Shown here: piece by piece, positions 12,101 through 21,649 of the stretch
Position numbering within the stretch: the stretch's first letter is position 1
Layout: the number at the start of each line of letters is the position of its first letter
NCBI GenBank assembly: GCA_037039925.1
Contig: JAXRKP010000947.1
Location: forward strand, 1-64,000
Direction of reading: 5' to 3'
Source of the DNA: Doris montereyensis
Lineage: Eukaryota; Mollusca; Gastropoda; Nudibranchia; Dorididae
DNA: 64,000 nt
Position numbers and translations under genes: made by a program
Notes under the pieces: generated by a model
What the model was told of the DNA's origin: nothing
Database searches by the model: none
Seen by the model: only the letters and a program-made list of their open reading frames with translations

Positions 12101-14917
12101 CTGGTTCTTTAAGGAGGATTTGATATATGTAGATATATATATGTATATATGTATATATGTACATATGTATATATCGATAGTGTCAGGCATAAACCGGCCA
12201 AATACGAAATTTCCAATATTTAAGAAAAATAGCATTACATCTTAACAGAAACTAAAGCTACACTGTGTAAAAATAGCATTACATCTTAACAGAAACTAAA
12301 GCTACACTGTGTAAAAATAGCATTACATCTTAACAGAAACTAAAGCTACACTGTGTAAAAAAATACATTACATCTTAAAAAAAACTAAAGCTACACTGCG
12401 TAAAAATAGCATTACATCTTAACAGAAACTAAAGCTAAACTGCGTAAAAAATAGCATTACATCTTAAGAGAAACTAAAGCTACACTGCGTAAAAATAGCA
12501 TTACATCTTAACAGAAGCTAAAGCTATCTGCGTAAAAATAGCATTACATCTTAACAGAAACTAAAGCTACACTCGTAAAAATAGCATTACATCTTAACAG
12601 AAACTAAAGCTACACTGCGTAAAAATAGAAGAAGACATTATCTTATAGAAATGATTCAAAACTTTGTTTAATCAAACCGGCTACGTTGAGCTTTCGTTTT
12701 TCATATCGTCACAAAGCAGCCTAGTCAGTTTTCAACTGAATGGGTCGGTCAAGATATAAATGGCTGAATGCTTCAATTTCTTATGTCTTAAAATGGCCAA
12801 GTCCAAGAAGTTATAATAAATTAATTTCATAAAAAATAATGAGCCCATTGGAACAAACATCCCATCCATCTCGTGTGTGCGAAATGTTCTGATTTAAAAC
12901 CGATTTTCAAGAGAATTATTTAGTTTTTGTCTCTCCTGTAAAATTAATGTTTTTCGACTTGGCCAATATGTGCCAGACACAATTGACATGTCTCGTGCAA
13001 GACACAATTGATATGTCTATATACTTAAAGTCTGGCAATGCTATTCTCTTTTTTCATATAGTTTTTTTTTTTTTTTATGTACTTAAATGAAAAGATTCTT
13101 TTCTTTTAATATTTTCCAGCTGCTTTCATCTCCTTTCCTCCATCATCATATGTGACCGGATGGGTCTGGATAAACTGACCAACGCCTTTGGTTTGTTGTC
13201 CATGGCCAGAGGTTTTGCCGGAATGTTGGGACCTCCCATCGCAGGTAAGCTTTCATCAATACGAACAAAGACAAGACAAACACATCATCATCAGTTTGAA
13301 CAAAGACGAGACAAACACAAGGAAGAGACAGAAAAAAATCTTGGTGGCCGCCATGAATTGTTTGTTTTCTGTCTATTCCTTTTCACATGGGGCTTTAATG
13401 TTTTTAAATGTCATTGCATTGTGTGCTTCACTTTCGATACGATGCCTCCTGCCTCAGAGTTTGTATTTGCATCAGTTTGAACAAAGCGTAAAGCAAATTT
13501 CTCTATGAAGAAAAAAAAAACTAGAGTCTTAGAGGAAAAAACCCAAATATGTACGAATGAAATATTATTCAAGAAAGCATTTACAAACTCTATCGAAATA
13601 TTGATCCGGAAATTATTTTTGCTTTTTGAAAGAAAATCGGAGTATATCGGGAAGAAGATCTAGTGAACTAAATATTGTACTGTACTAAATATTCTAGTGT
13701 ACTAAATATTGTAGTGTACTAAATATTAATCAATTTGTAACACATTGACTATATTTTTATATTATTTACAAATACTTACGGAAGTTTTTGATTTTTTAAA
13801 TGTTCTACCTGGACAGTTGTCAGAAACGTTAGACAGCTACGGACCCTGAGATAATTGACACGGTGGACAGGCTTACTTCAAAGAAACAAACAAATCTAAG
13901 TGTGGGAAAGGGGAAGACAGTTTCCTGCTGGCTGGGAACAGAACCCATTTCTTATGGCAGCCACGTCTGGAACTCACGCCACCAGACAAACGTACAGGAA
14001 ATCTTATGCAGCCATTTTCTTACTGCCACCAACTGCACACACACACATACACAAAGTGACTCTCCAAAACCTGCATAGAACAAACATTTATGATGAGACT
14101 ACTATTTTTTACTAATCGAATAGAGTATTAAGATTAGGAAATTCCCTCTTCCAATAGAGTATTAAGATCATGAAATTCCCTCTTCCAATAGAGTATTAAG
14201 ATCATGGAATTCCCTCTTGATCACCATGTCAACTTTAAAATATCCTCTTTTATTGAAAAGTCTTCAGTCTTTTACCTTCATGGAATATTTTTCTTTCAAA
14301 ACTAAAAGCAACCCTTCATTTCAAAAATTTTAGAAAGAATCTTAAAATCTAAGTTTCTTTCTATGAGAACATTTTGCTCTTTTTAGTTTAAAAGCTGGTT
14401 TATCAAAAATTTAAGTGTTTTTAAAATTGTAACTAACATAGTTTTGTTGTACATTTTATATAATCTGTAATTGTGTTTAATATTTTACTGTAAAGTATCA
14501 TCAAGCATTTGGATGGATGAGATGCGCTCGTTCAAATGCATAGCGCTTAGAGCTGGATGTAATAAATAGCCTTGTAATTACTAATCGAGCCTCGGCATTG
14601 CTAGATTGTCTACGTCAGCATCTAGAATTAGTGCACTGCCTGCTCCATTTTATACCTTCTTAAACAGTTTATCAAATCTTTTGCTTTCAGGCTACATGTA
14701 CGACACCACGAAAAACTACGACCTGTCTTTCTACATGGGGGGAATCCTCCTACTGGCGGGCGCAGCGTGCCACGTCTTCCTGCACCTTCCGTGTCTCCGA
14801 CCCAAACACCAAGCAGCAACTTATAACATAGAGGAGCTTGACCTAGACGAGAGAGGTCACCCAGTCTTGGGGTCAACTCCACAAATTATCCGCATTGAGG
14901 ATATTACTCCTGCATGA
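1..14917 (+). CDS. SLC16-family monocarboxylate transporter-like gene (3' part, eight exons, reading frame broken)
   Basis: The family is 12-helix plasma-membrane carriers of the major facilitator superfamily that move lactate, pyruvate or other small organic acids. Visible exons are 1-124, 2353-2474, 3706-4067, 4764-4912, 6376-6962, 10167-10344, 13120-13244 and 14691-14917, about 1.87 kb of coding sequence. The window opens at [13 protein letters not shown], the end of the conserved SLC16 motif before helix 5. Exons 3-5 encode the long hydrophilic loop between helices 6 and 7. Exons 5-8 encode helices 7-12, with [13 protein letters not shown], the MFS-type [12 protein letters not shown] and [17 protein letters not shown]. 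Helices 1-4 and the start codon lie off-window. The vertebrate MCT12/MCT14 group looks closest, but the substrate cannot be assigned. Splice sites are intact, yet five single-base frameshifts (exons 1, 3 twice, 5, 6, 7 need six breaks in all with the stop) and one in-frame TAG at 4847-4849 interrupt the frame: shifts are one each in exons 1, 5, 6 and 7 and two in exon 3, giving six shifts plus the stop. Confidence 0.92.
125..1750 (+). repeat. 26-bp minisatellite made from the exon-intron junction
   Basis: Roughly 60 units of about 26 bp begin at the donor itself. Each unit is GTAAGTAGA plus GTGCCATCATATTTCAC. The second part equals the last 17 exonic bases before the real splice site and the first part equals the first intron bases. 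At least a dozen units keep an exact CAC|GTAAGT; others read CATAAGT or carry small insertions such as CACGTACGTAAGT. Confidence 0.95.
1945..2148 (+). repeat. Dispersed repeat 'E' copy followed by an (AC)n microsatellite
   Basis: The stretch with TCCTTCCTTCTTG, TTTATCTTGGTC and CTTTGAGATTACTGCA matches other window copies (21830-22095, 22500-22570, 33062-33185 reversed), whose core is TTAATTCACCCTGAGATCAC. An imperfect AC run occupies 2080-2148. Confidence 0.6.
2353..2474 (+). CDS. MCT-like exon (end of helix 6, start of cytoplasmic loop)
   Basis: The acceptor is TTCTGTTTTCAG and the donor AG|GTGATT. The frame is open and starts [12 protein letters not shown], matching the end of helix 6 (Cys-Gly-Ala-x-Met-Arg-Pro-Leu) in this family, followed by a basic stretch. 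It enters at phase 0 and leaves at phase 2. Confidence 0.9.
2790..3110 (+). repeat. Degenerate tandem repeat in MCT intron 2
   Basis: Four to five diverged units of about 70-80 bp share TGTTTGATTGCATACTTC, AGTGTAATAACCAAATT, AAGTTCAACTGTC and ACTGGAAGTTTTT. Units differ by indels and point changes, so this array is older than its neighbours. Confidence 0.7.
3257..3514 (-). mobile_element. tRNA-derived SINE, family A
   Basis: In minus orientation it has a tRNA-like head (GGTGGCTGAGGGGTTAGGCTG, A-box region; GGGATTGAATCCC, B-box region), the family body TTCCTTGGGAAAGACA, and the 3' part CTTTATGGGCCACAATGG. It is one of nine family copies in the window. Confidence 0.75.
3706..4067 (+). CDS. MCT-like exon (central loop), two frameshifts
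   Basis: The acceptor follows TTGCCATCTTCCCAG; the donor is GCAG|GTAAAA. The frame runs [15 protein letters not shown], shifts at a nine-A run (3791-3799), continues as [20 protein letters not shown], and shifts again between about 3990 and 4050 to reach NVVPVNEDA, the frame that splices into the next exon. Without the second shift it stops at TAA 4053-4055. The Ser/Asp-rich loop is poorly conserved in the family, so the shift points are approximate. Confidence 0.8.
4342..4565 (+). mobile_element. SINE family B copy, internally deleted head
   Basis: It shares TTGAACAATTTT-like, GTGGAGTAAAA, GGTCCAGGTAG, AGATCACTACGCTCTGTGC and GTTAAAGA-CTTGGCTGTT-like blocks with copies at 17323-17668 and 36676-37014. 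The B-box region present at 17323 is missing. It lies in MCT intron 3. Confidence 0.7.
4764..4912 (+). CDS. MCT-like exon (acidic central loop) with in-frame stop
   Basis: It follows a TTTTGAGCAG acceptor and ends at AAA|GTGAGT. The frame ([19 protein letters not shown], later [17 protein letters not shown]) is acidic and hydrophilic, as expected for the loop. It contains TAG at 4847-4849. The stop could be a true nonsense change, or the product of two compensating indels in the neighbouring A runs at 4840-4844 and 4860-4863. Confidence 0.75.
4913..6375. other. MCT intron 4, no distinct element
   Basis: AT-rich single-copy-looking sequence. Only a short family-E fragment (about 4985-5045, with CTTCTTTCCTTTCATTC) stands out. 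No exon-like open frame bounded by splice signals was found. Confidence 0.5.
6376..6962 (+). CDS. MCT-like exon (loop end, helices 7-8), frameshifted
   Basis: The largest visible exon. It begins [16 protein letters not shown] and passes [16 protein letters not shown]. Near the AAAA at 6573-6576 it shifts frame and continues [34 protein letters not shown] and [19 protein letters not shown] to LISIIG. RPLYRK-x-IFYSGS and the GFYVPF helix 7 segment are family hallmarks. The donor is G|GTGAGT. A second AG at 6388 is an alternative 3' splice site. Confidence 0.9.
7180..7803 (+). repeat. Minisatellite, about 27-28-bp unit, MCT intron 5
   Basis: About 24 units of GGGGCAAATGGTTTTAC plus TACTACTGCAA, with length variation in the TAC triplets. 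The triplet-like structure makes several long frames open, all artefacts of the repeat. Confidence 0.9.
8040..9190 (+). repeat. 27-bp minisatellite carrying a TGATGTCA motif, MCT intron 5
   Basis: About 38 units: GAACACAAAGTGTGATGTCA plus TAGGAAA. The flank at 8035-8060 already holds the core GTGTGATGTCATAG once. The unit is nine codons long, so both strands carry long spurious frames. Confidence 0.93.
9236..9632 (+). repeat. 22-bp minisatellite, MCT intron 5
   Basis: Units of GAGGCCAGAGTTACATTGAT plus AC. The 3' half (9500-9632) is regular and the 5' half is ragged, with truncated units. Confidence 0.9.
9833..9922 (+). repeat. Dispersed 90-bp repeat, copy 1
   Basis: TTGACAAACTTGTGAGACAG through CTGACTATAG closely resembles 10518-10608, which sits inside a SINE. 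Function unknown. Confidence 0.6.
9923..10166. other. MCT intron 5 3' end, nothing distinct
   Basis: AT-rich sequence with a T-rich run before the acceptor at 10166; no feature seen. Confidence 0.4.
10167..10344 (+). CDS. MCT-like exon (helices 8-10), frameshifted
   Basis: Acceptor TGTTCCTACAG, donor GTTG|GTAAGT. It reads [17 protein letters not shown], the MFS-type G-x-x-x-GR-x-x-x-G-x-x-x-D loop after helix 8, then a hydrophobic helix ending CPFC. A one-base shift near ACTCCTCCTT (about 10301-10310) is needed to continue into [13 protein letters not shown], which matches helix 10 and splices in phase with the next exon. Confidence 0.9.
10396..10794 (+). mobile_element. SINE family A copy interrupted by a 90-bp repeat
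   Basis: The head GGTGTCGATGGCCGAATGGT with GCTGCCAGACTGGG is the family A tRNA-like start. The body resumes at GAGTACAAGCACTAGCTTGG and ends CTCTATGGGCCAGTTG. Bases 10518-10608 match the dispersed repeat at 9833-9922 and are absent from other family A copies. Confidence 0.75.
10955..11756 (+). repeat. 39-bp minisatellite, MCT intron 6
   Basis: About 20 units of GTCAGTTGTTATGAAGAAG plus ATATGGATATGACACATGCG. Unit length divisible by three produces a repeated [17 protein letters not shown] frame that is not a gene. Confidence 0.92.
12229..12625 (+). repeat. 43-bp minisatellite, MCT intron 6
   Basis: About nine units of AAATAGCATTACATCTTAAC plus AGAAACTAAAGCTACACTG. A short poly-AT/TATATG tract precedes it at 12128-12175. 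The rest of the intron to 13119 shows no element. Confidence 0.9.
13120..13244 (+). CDS. MCT-like exon (helices 10-11), frameshifted
   Basis: Acceptor ATATTTTCCAG, donor GCAG|GTAAGC. It starts AAFIS, shifts one base in the CT-rich TCTCCTTTCCTCC (about 13128-13140), then reads [20 protein letters not shown] and [16 protein letters not shown], the strongly conserved region between helices 10 and 11. Unshifted it would stop at TGA just after GWVWIN. Confidence 0.9.
13245..14690. other. MCT intron 7 with two short tandem repeats
   Basis: It contains a 17-bp repeat (AGTGTACTAAATATTGT, four units, 13675-13727) and a 34-bp repeat (AATAGAGTATTAAGATCATG, three units, 14113-14212). The remainder is AT-rich with no recognised element. 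Confidence 0.7.
14691..14917 (+). CDS. MCT-like terminal exon (helix 12 and C-terminal tail)
   Basis: Acceptor TTTTGCTTTCAG. Open throughout: [18 protein letters not shown], then the helix 12 segment [15 protein letters not shown], then a charged tail ending EDITPA and TGA at 14915-14917. The cytosolic tail contains [10 protein letters not shown]. No frame defect here. Confidence 0.93.
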
Positions 14918-15420
14918 AATGGTGGAGATTTAAAACACAAACAAGATGAAAGGAGTTCAAAACAGTTATATAAGAAAAAAGAAAAGAAAAGAAAACAAAA
15001 AAAACCCAGAAAAAATTAGCTGATTTACAATTTTATCCACATTTGTGTTGTTATGTTTATACATGAAAGCACAAAATTCTATTTTTTAGCTATAAGTAAT
15101 ATGTCATTATGGAGGAATCTGTTATTGTACATAATATGAAAAAAGCTTTGATTGATTTTTTAAAATTTATTATGTAAGAAATTAAAACTGTTCCATTTAA
15201 AAATCATTCTTAATATGCCAGATTGTTTGTTTTCATTTTGATTCGTTTCCCCCATTTGCCAGCTGTTTTCTTGTTTTATTTTGTTCTGTTTTGTTAGATT
15301 TTCCGCCACTGAATACATTTCTATGCTAATCACAATATTTTATTTTGCTATGTAATGTGAAAATTTGTAAGATTTTAATGAAACAGAGATTAAAGATTAA
15401 AAATCGATTTCAATTTATGC
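14918..15420 (+). other. Probable 3' UTR of the MCT-like gene
   Basis: AT-rich non-coding sequence directly after the stop codon, ending near tandem ATTAAA hexamers. Confidence 0.55.
15389..15401 (+). promoter_or_regulatory. Candidate poly(A) signal
   Basis: Two closely spaced ATTAAA hexamers (15389 and 15396) about 475 bases after the stop codon are followed by T-rich sequence. No transcript evidence. Confidence 0.4.
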
Positions 15421-15917
15421 ATTCTTCTTTAACAACATGTCTATTTCACGTTTTGTAGGTTTTCAATCTTTCCTCCGAGTTAGGAACTTTGAATTTTAAA
15501 CTCAACAGAAAGATGCATGTTTTGTAATGCCTGAACAGAGTATGTCAGGGATGACATCTGTCTGTGTTTGCGTTGGATAGTACTATTAGTACTAATAGTA
15601 CTAATAATACTAGTCTTCAGTTTGCAAAACAAAAATACGGACCTTGACAAGTTCTAGCCAGTCGGAAAAGTACCCTCAAATCTCGTTATACTGCCAACTG
15701 TTGTGCCAGTAGTAACTTGGCGACAGTAAGGGAATGATGTTATTACGAAATTGCCCTCTTTTAGTATTACAAGGAGGAGATTGTAATCAATAGTTAACTT
15801 ATCAAGCAGAGGGGGGGGGGGGGGGAACGCTCACTGACAAGGCAAATATAGGATGACAGCTTTTCAAAAAGGCTATTGTATTTTTACACAGTCATACAAG
15901 CATGCCCGTATAAAAAT

Positions 15918-16690
15918 TTAGATTATGATTTCTCTTTATTATAAAGCTCAGTCTCTTGAACGTTGACTTTGTCTGCGGTTAACTCAAAAACCACTGTAAC
16001 GGCTACGGGTGATATCAAGTACGAGTGTTAAATCAAATCAGTACTCGATACTGAAGTTATGCAGGCTTTTCATTGTAATGACCGGAAATCGAGAAATTAG
16101 ATCTAGTAACATTAAAACGTTTCGTGGATCGCAGGCAAAACAATCTTTTTTCAATCAATGAAAATTTTGATTTGATCTAAGAGTTTACTAGCTCAGAACC
16201 TAACACAGGCTACTTGAAATCTACATGCCAAATATGGAGGTTGTGGGTGATCTACATGCCAAATATGAAGGTTGTGGGAAATCTACATGCCAAATATGGA
16301 GTTTTGTGGGTGATCTACATGCCAAATATGGAGTTTGTGGGAAATCTACATGCCAAATATGGAGGTTTGAAATCTACATGCCAAATATGGGGTGATCTAC
16401 ATGCCAACTATGGAGGTTGTGGGAAATCTACATGCCAACTATGGAGGTTGTGGGAAATCTACATGCCAAATATGGAGTTTGTAGGAAATCTACATGCCAA
16501 ATATGGATGGAGTTTGTGGGAAAAATGCCAAATATGGAGGTTGAAGGGTGATCTACATGCCAAATATGGAGGTTGTGGGGAAATCTACATGCCAAATATG
16601 GAGGTTGTGGGAAATCTACATGCCAAATATGGAGGTTGTGGTACAGTGGTTTCTGAGTTATAGTTTCATAGTTATTTATATATAGATTAG
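15918..16690 (+). repeat. Dispersed element 'O', copy 1, with an internal expansion
   Basis: Bases 15918-16213 match 20350-20660: shared blocks GATTTCTCTTTAT / AATTTCTCTTTAT, GGGTGATATCAA / GGGCGATATCAA, CAGTACTCGATACTGA, CAATC near GATTTGAT, and AGAACCTAA. After 16642 the match resumes (ACAGTGGTTTCTGAGTTATA against ACAGTGAGTGGTGTCTGAGTT). Between them, one segment has been amplified. Confidence 0.8.
16214..16642 (+). repeat. 31-bp minisatellite inside element O
   Basis: About 14 units of GAAATCTACATGCCAAATAT plus GGAGGTTGTGG. The sister copy at about 20640-20675 has this segment once, so the array arose after the two copies diverged. Confidence 0.92.
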
Positions 16691-16911
16691 GATTGCCCAA
16701 TAGTCTAAAAACTTTGTTTGCAAAATGTTGAAACCTCCGTTGAAATTTGAACATTGAGAATGCAAGAACAAATTTTGAAATAACTGGCTATTGTAAATAT
16801 TGTAATCCTTTTCCTCTTAAAATGCTTTCTTTTCTTGTGTATCTTTTTATTTCTATTATCTGCATAATGTGATATCATTATATACAAATAAAAATGTTTC
16901 CTTCAGGGTTT

Positions 16912-17183
16912 TATGGCACACAGAACTGAAGTGTTTCCCAGTTTCTGTAGCATGAGGTGTCATAGGTGATTATGCATGGGATGACAACTAGTCTGTCACA
17001 GCTTTTACTGTCCACCTCAGGCTGGTACCCATTGGCAATGAGGTCAAGTGAAGCAATGTGGACGAAGCGTATTCTTTCTCATGGCATACAACAGCGTCAG
17101 ACCTGGCATTATGCACTAGGTATCAAACTCAGCATGCCACAATCTTAAGCCTGACAGCCTGACTATTTGGCCACCTACACCAT
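16912..17183 (-). mobile_element. Diverged SINE family A copy
   Basis: On the plus strand it shows CCCAGTTTCTGTAGCATGA, CTAGTCTGTCA, AACAGCGTCAGACCTGGC and TATTTGGCCACCTACA, matching reversed family A blocks with many substitutions. Confidence 0.55.
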
Positions 17184-17252
17184 CAATAGCATTATATTAT
17201 GCCTTGTATGTAGATATTGTGTTCAAGTCCCTCATTCCTATCCTTGAAAAAT

Positions 17253-17860
17253 CAGTGGTAGCTCAGTTGGTAGAGCGTCAGACTGCCACCCAGCAGGAGG
17301 CTCCTGTTTGATTTCTAATCCATGGGGGGGGGACTCGGTAGTCAAAGGCAAGGTGTCGGGCTCTCAACCGAAAGTTAGTGGGTTCGAGTCCTGCCGACGG
17401 TTGAACAATTTTCTGGAGTTGTTTGGAGTAAAATCTACCCCCTGGTCCAGGTAGGTGGATCGATATCTAGTTCCATCGGAGACGGACGATAAAAAAGGTC
17501 TTGTGTGCAGATCACAACACAACACTCTGTGCACGTTAAAGATTCCTTGGCTGTTTTCAGGGCAGTCCAGGCAAAATTAAAAATCCTACCAAAACCCCGA
17601 GATCACCTTAGTTGTGGATGTGGGTAAATCAAATCTAATCAAATCATATCAAATCAAAACATTTTCTTCTGTCCACCCAGCAACAGCGAAATCGGTAAAC
17701 TAGGTCCTATTGAGATTCAGTGAGAGTAAAGGGGTAGCATGGAAAACAAACTTTACCACAATCATGCCTTGTGCTTAGCAAAATCAGGACTCGACCCTTG
17801 ATTACCATACGCTCACCTCTGAGTTGTGGAACTTACTTAACTACTTTTACTTAACCTTGA
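17253..17860 (+). mobile_element. SINE family C copy split by a nested family B SINE
   Basis: Bases 17253-17322 hold a tRNA-like head, GTAGCTCAGTTGGTAGAGCG (A-box) with CTGTTTGATTTC (B-box region). The family C body resumes after 17668 at ACCCAGCAACAG... and matches the intact copy at 24824-25180. The family B element occupies the middle. Confidence 0.7.
17323..17668 (+). mobile_element. SINE family B, near full length
   Basis: tRNA-like head with GTCAAAGGCAAGGTGTCGGG and B-box GGGTTCGAGTCC, body GGTCCAGGTAGGTGGATCG and CTCTGTGCACGTTAAAGATT, and a tail of AATCA-type repeats. It is inserted in a family C SINE. Confidence 0.75.
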
Positions 17861-18239
17861 ATCAAAAGGATTGTTATTATTAGTCTTGGTGTACCAAAGT
17901 TTCTCCTTACGCTTAGTCATAGAGATTTGTGGTAAGGATGTAATTATTGTTGATTATAAGTAATCTCCCTCCCCTCTGCTCCTCTTCTTTTCCCTTCTCA
18001 ATAGAGGGCGTATCTCTTCCTAAATATGTCTATTGTTTACCTTAACTGTTCAACTTGTACAAGTGAAGGATAGTTTTTGTTGACTGACACTGACACACAT
18101 AAAAAACAAATTGGGCTGAAAAACTTTGAATTTATTATTGCAGCAAGACACTAAAAGAGCCACTGTGGATGAAGTCAAAATGATGTACGATGTAAAAAAA
18201 TGACACCTCCCCACCTCCCACCTCCCATTCCCACTAGAT

Positions 18240-18990
18240 CTGTCTCTTTGTGTTGTTGAGATGTCTCTTTGTGTTGTTGAGTGTCACTTTGTGTTGTTGA
18301 GATGTCTCTTTGTGTTGTTGAGATGTCTTTGTGTTGTTGAGATGTCTCTTTGTGTTGTTGAGATGACTTTTTGTTGTTGATGTCTCTTTGTGTTGTTGAG
18401 ATGACTCTTTTGTGTTGTTGAGATGTCTCTTTGTGTTGTTGAGATGACACTTTCTCTTTGTGACTCTTTTGTTGTTGAGATGTCTCTTTGTGTTGTTGAG
18501 ATGTCTCTTTGTGTTGTTGAGATGTCTCATGTCTCTTTGTGTTGTTGAGATGTCTCTTTGTGTTGTTGAGATGTCTCTTTGTGTTGTTGAGATGTCTCTT
18601 TGTGTTGTTGAGATGTCTCTTTGTGTTGTTGAGATGTCTCTTTGTGTTGTTGAGATGTCTCTTTGTGTTGTTTGTCTCTTTGTGTTGTTGAGATGTCTCT
18701 TTGTGTTGTTGAGATGTCTCTTTGTGTTGTTGAGATGACTCCGATGTCTCTTTGTGTTGTTGATGTCTCTTTGTGTTGTTGAGATGTCTCTTTGTGTTGT
18801 TGAGATGTCTCTTTGTGTTGTGAGATGTCTCTTTGTGTTGTTGAGATGTCTCTTTGTGTTGTTGAGATGTCTCTTTGTGTTGTTGAGATGTCTCTTTGTG
18901 TTGTTGAGATGTCTCTTTGTGTTGTTGAGATGTCTCTTTTTGTTGTTCTTTTGTTGTTGAGATGTCTCTTTGTGTTGTTGAGATGACACT
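18240..18990 (+). repeat. 21-bp minisatellite
   Basis: About 35 units of TCTCTTTGTGTTGTTGAGAT plus G, nearly free of C on the plus strand apart from TCTC. Seven codons per unit keep four frames open on the two strands; none is a gene. Confidence 0.95.
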
Positions 18991-19179
18991 TTTTGTTGTC
19001 CGACATTTTGATTGATTTGTATGTGACTGTATGTGATTGTATGTGATTGACTTAAATACTTCAGTGTATACGTTTATAGGACTTTGATGATGTGACTATA
19101 TCGTCTTTGAATGTAAGCGAAATGAATATAAACATTTCCACAGTTCCTTGTTGATTGATTCAAGTCCCAGAAGTGTGAC

Positions 19180-19282
<103 letters not shown>

Positions 19283-19409
19283 GATATCTAATTTGCACCT
19301 ATTTGAAATTATAAGAGTGTAGCACATTGTGTTTACATAAATGAAAAATTGAGAATTACCACGCTTGAGTGAAATATTAAAATGATAATAATTATGCCAA
19401 ACATTTATG

Positions 19410-19630
19410 ATAATGAATGGATGTTGACTGATGTAGACGCAATGAATGGATGTTGACTGATGTAGACGCAATGAATGGATGTTGACTGATGTGACACAAT
19501 GAATGGATGTTGACTGATGTAGACGCAATGAATGGATGTTGACTGATGTAGACGCAATGAATGGATGTTGACTGATGTAGACGGGATGAATGGATGTTGA
19601 CTGATGTAGACGCAATGAATGGATGTTGAC
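19410..19630 (+). repeat. 29-bp minisatellite
   Basis: Seven to eight units of AATGAATGGATGTTGACTGA plus TGTAGACGC. Confidence 0.93.
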
Positions 19631-20349
19631 AACGCTGTAAATGTTGGATTTTACTTTTAGCAAGATGTTACGATATAGATTGTAATGTAGAAACATGAAT
19701 GTAAATGAGAGAAGAATAAGAAATGGTTGAGAAATGACTGAGAAAATGGGAAATGAATGAGAAATATGAATTATAGTTTCAGAATGAGAGACGGTGAATT
19801 CAGTTCCAGGTCAAGTTTGGATGACGAGAGATGTAATGATGACATCAAAGTTCTCATTTTTCCACAATGCTGTGAAGTAGATATCATGAGACAATTGTTG
19901 ACTTATATATTTTTATCTTGTAAATCTATTATAACATAGACCTATTATGTTTTAGAGTAATAGATACATATAGCCGTAACTAATCAGAGTTGATACAAGT
20001 GTATGTTAGTAATTTGGTTGTTGCTGCCTTTCTTTTTGTGATAGAGAAGTGCAATTAATAAAGAACAGCAATCAGTACGATGTTGTATATTGACTGAGAT
20101 AAAAAAGAAGAAAACAATTTATTTTAGATATTTTGTAACTTTTACATTCTGCATTCTAAGCAATTGGTAATCACATCAATATCATACTTAGATTTTGGCT
20201 GCTATAATAAGCTTTTTAAAGAAAAAATAAAATATTTTATCCGTCTTGATATATTTTGTTCATGACTTGATGGGAAACATTTACAGCGCAATGGGAGCCA
20301 TGAGAACTGTAGATTGTAATACAAACTACAATCAAGCCAGAATACAATG
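19631..20349. other. AT-rich intergenic sequence
   Basis: No recognised element; an AATAAA at about 20057 is present but no adjacent coding sequence is seen. Confidence 0.4.
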
Positions 20350-20705
20350 GTGGGTTGTAATTTCTCTTTATGATAAGTCTGGGCCTCTCTCGAACTTTGA
20401 CTGTTGTCAACTTATAAAACCACCGCTGTACGGGCGATATCAAATACGTTCATTACGTCTTACCAGTACTCGATACTGAGGTTACGTAGCCTTTTTATTG
20501 CAATAGCCGGGAAATCAATGAGTTAGATTTAGTAACAATAAAAAGTTATCTCGATCACAGGCAAACAATCTCTTTCCAATTATTTCAAATGCTGATTTGA
20601 TTCAATAGGACATTCGCTAAGAACCTAAAGCAAGCTATTTGAAATCTACCTGCGAAATATGGTAGTCATGGCTACAGTGAGTGGTGTCTGAGTTTATACT
20701 GCTCA
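20350..20705 (+). repeat. Dispersed element 'O', copy 2 (unexpanded)
   Basis: Partner of 15918-16690. It retains a single GAAATCTACCTGCGAAATAT segment where copy 1 has about 14. Confidence 0.8.
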
Positions 20706-20727
20706 AAAGTTGGAGAAAGTCAGCTTT

Positions 20728-20730
<3 letters not shown>

Positions 20731-20814
<84 letters not shown>
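20731..20814 (+). repeat. (AT)n microsatellite
   Basis: Almost pure AT dinucleotide run, with one ACAT near the start. 20815-21354 downstream is AT-rich with no element seen. Confidence 0.97.
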
Positions 20815-20817
<3 letters not shown>

Positions 20818-21362
20818 CTGTAAAAAACTGTAAACTAGTGTTACATCTCCATTTAGTTATTTTTCCCCCAAGATTGTTTTTTCTTTCCAATTTTGAGAAT
20901 AAAGATCTTAAATGGGTTTCATTATTAGACAAAAATCTTTTCATAATAATAAAATGTAAAAGAAAATTCACCTTGTTAAAGGTAATGCTATTCCTGCATC
21001 CCACAATCCATGTAATAAAATAATATTTTTTTCAAACGCTATCAAATTTTTCAAATTATAAGGATGATGATTTATTTGTTGTATGAAAATATGATTTTGT
21101 CATTGCATCTGGCAGTCTTCCTATTTTGTTTGTTCAAAATAACGTTGTCCCAACCAACACATAATTTAACGATAGTTTAGTTACAATCATTATCAGATTC
21201 ACAATTGTCAGTCTCACAGAAAATTGCAACCAAACCTGATCTAGGTTTGTTATCAATTTCGGTTGCATTTCTTAACATTTTTGATAGCTCCAGATTCTCA
21301 TTCCAGCTGATATTTTTATCTTTAGAGCCTTTTTTCTCAAAACGGATTTGTCTTTATGTGAA

Positions 21363-21649
21363 GTTAAAAAATGTTCCTTCAAGGCCGTTAAGACCCATAG
21401 AGCCAGAGCTTATCCCAGTTTCTATAGTGTGAAGAGGAACAAGCAAGTCACCTCTTGAACAGGACGCTAGTCTGACGCAGGTGTTTAATCCCAAGTTAGT
21501 GCTGATGTCCACATGTGCCTGGGTAAAGGGAGGGAAATGCATGTTAAGTGTCTTTCCCAAGGGACACAACGTCAAACCTAGCTTTGCTAGGATTCGAACC
21601 CAGGACCTCATGATTCCTGGTCTGGCAGCTTAACCACTTGGCCACACTC
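21363..21649 (-). mobile_element. SINE family A with 8-bp target-site duplication
   Basis: In minus orientation it runs from the tRNA-like head (GGCCAAGTGGTTAAGCTGCC; GGGTTCGAATCC B-box) to CTCTATGGGTCTTAACGG and CCTTGAAGG. It is bounded exactly by TATGTGAA at 21355-21362 and 21650-21657. Confidence 0.85.

Noticed and set aside
18175..19006. Frames of up to 251 codons (Asn/Thr/Gln-rich or MSLCVVE repeats)
   Set aside because: By-product of the 21-bp minisatellite.
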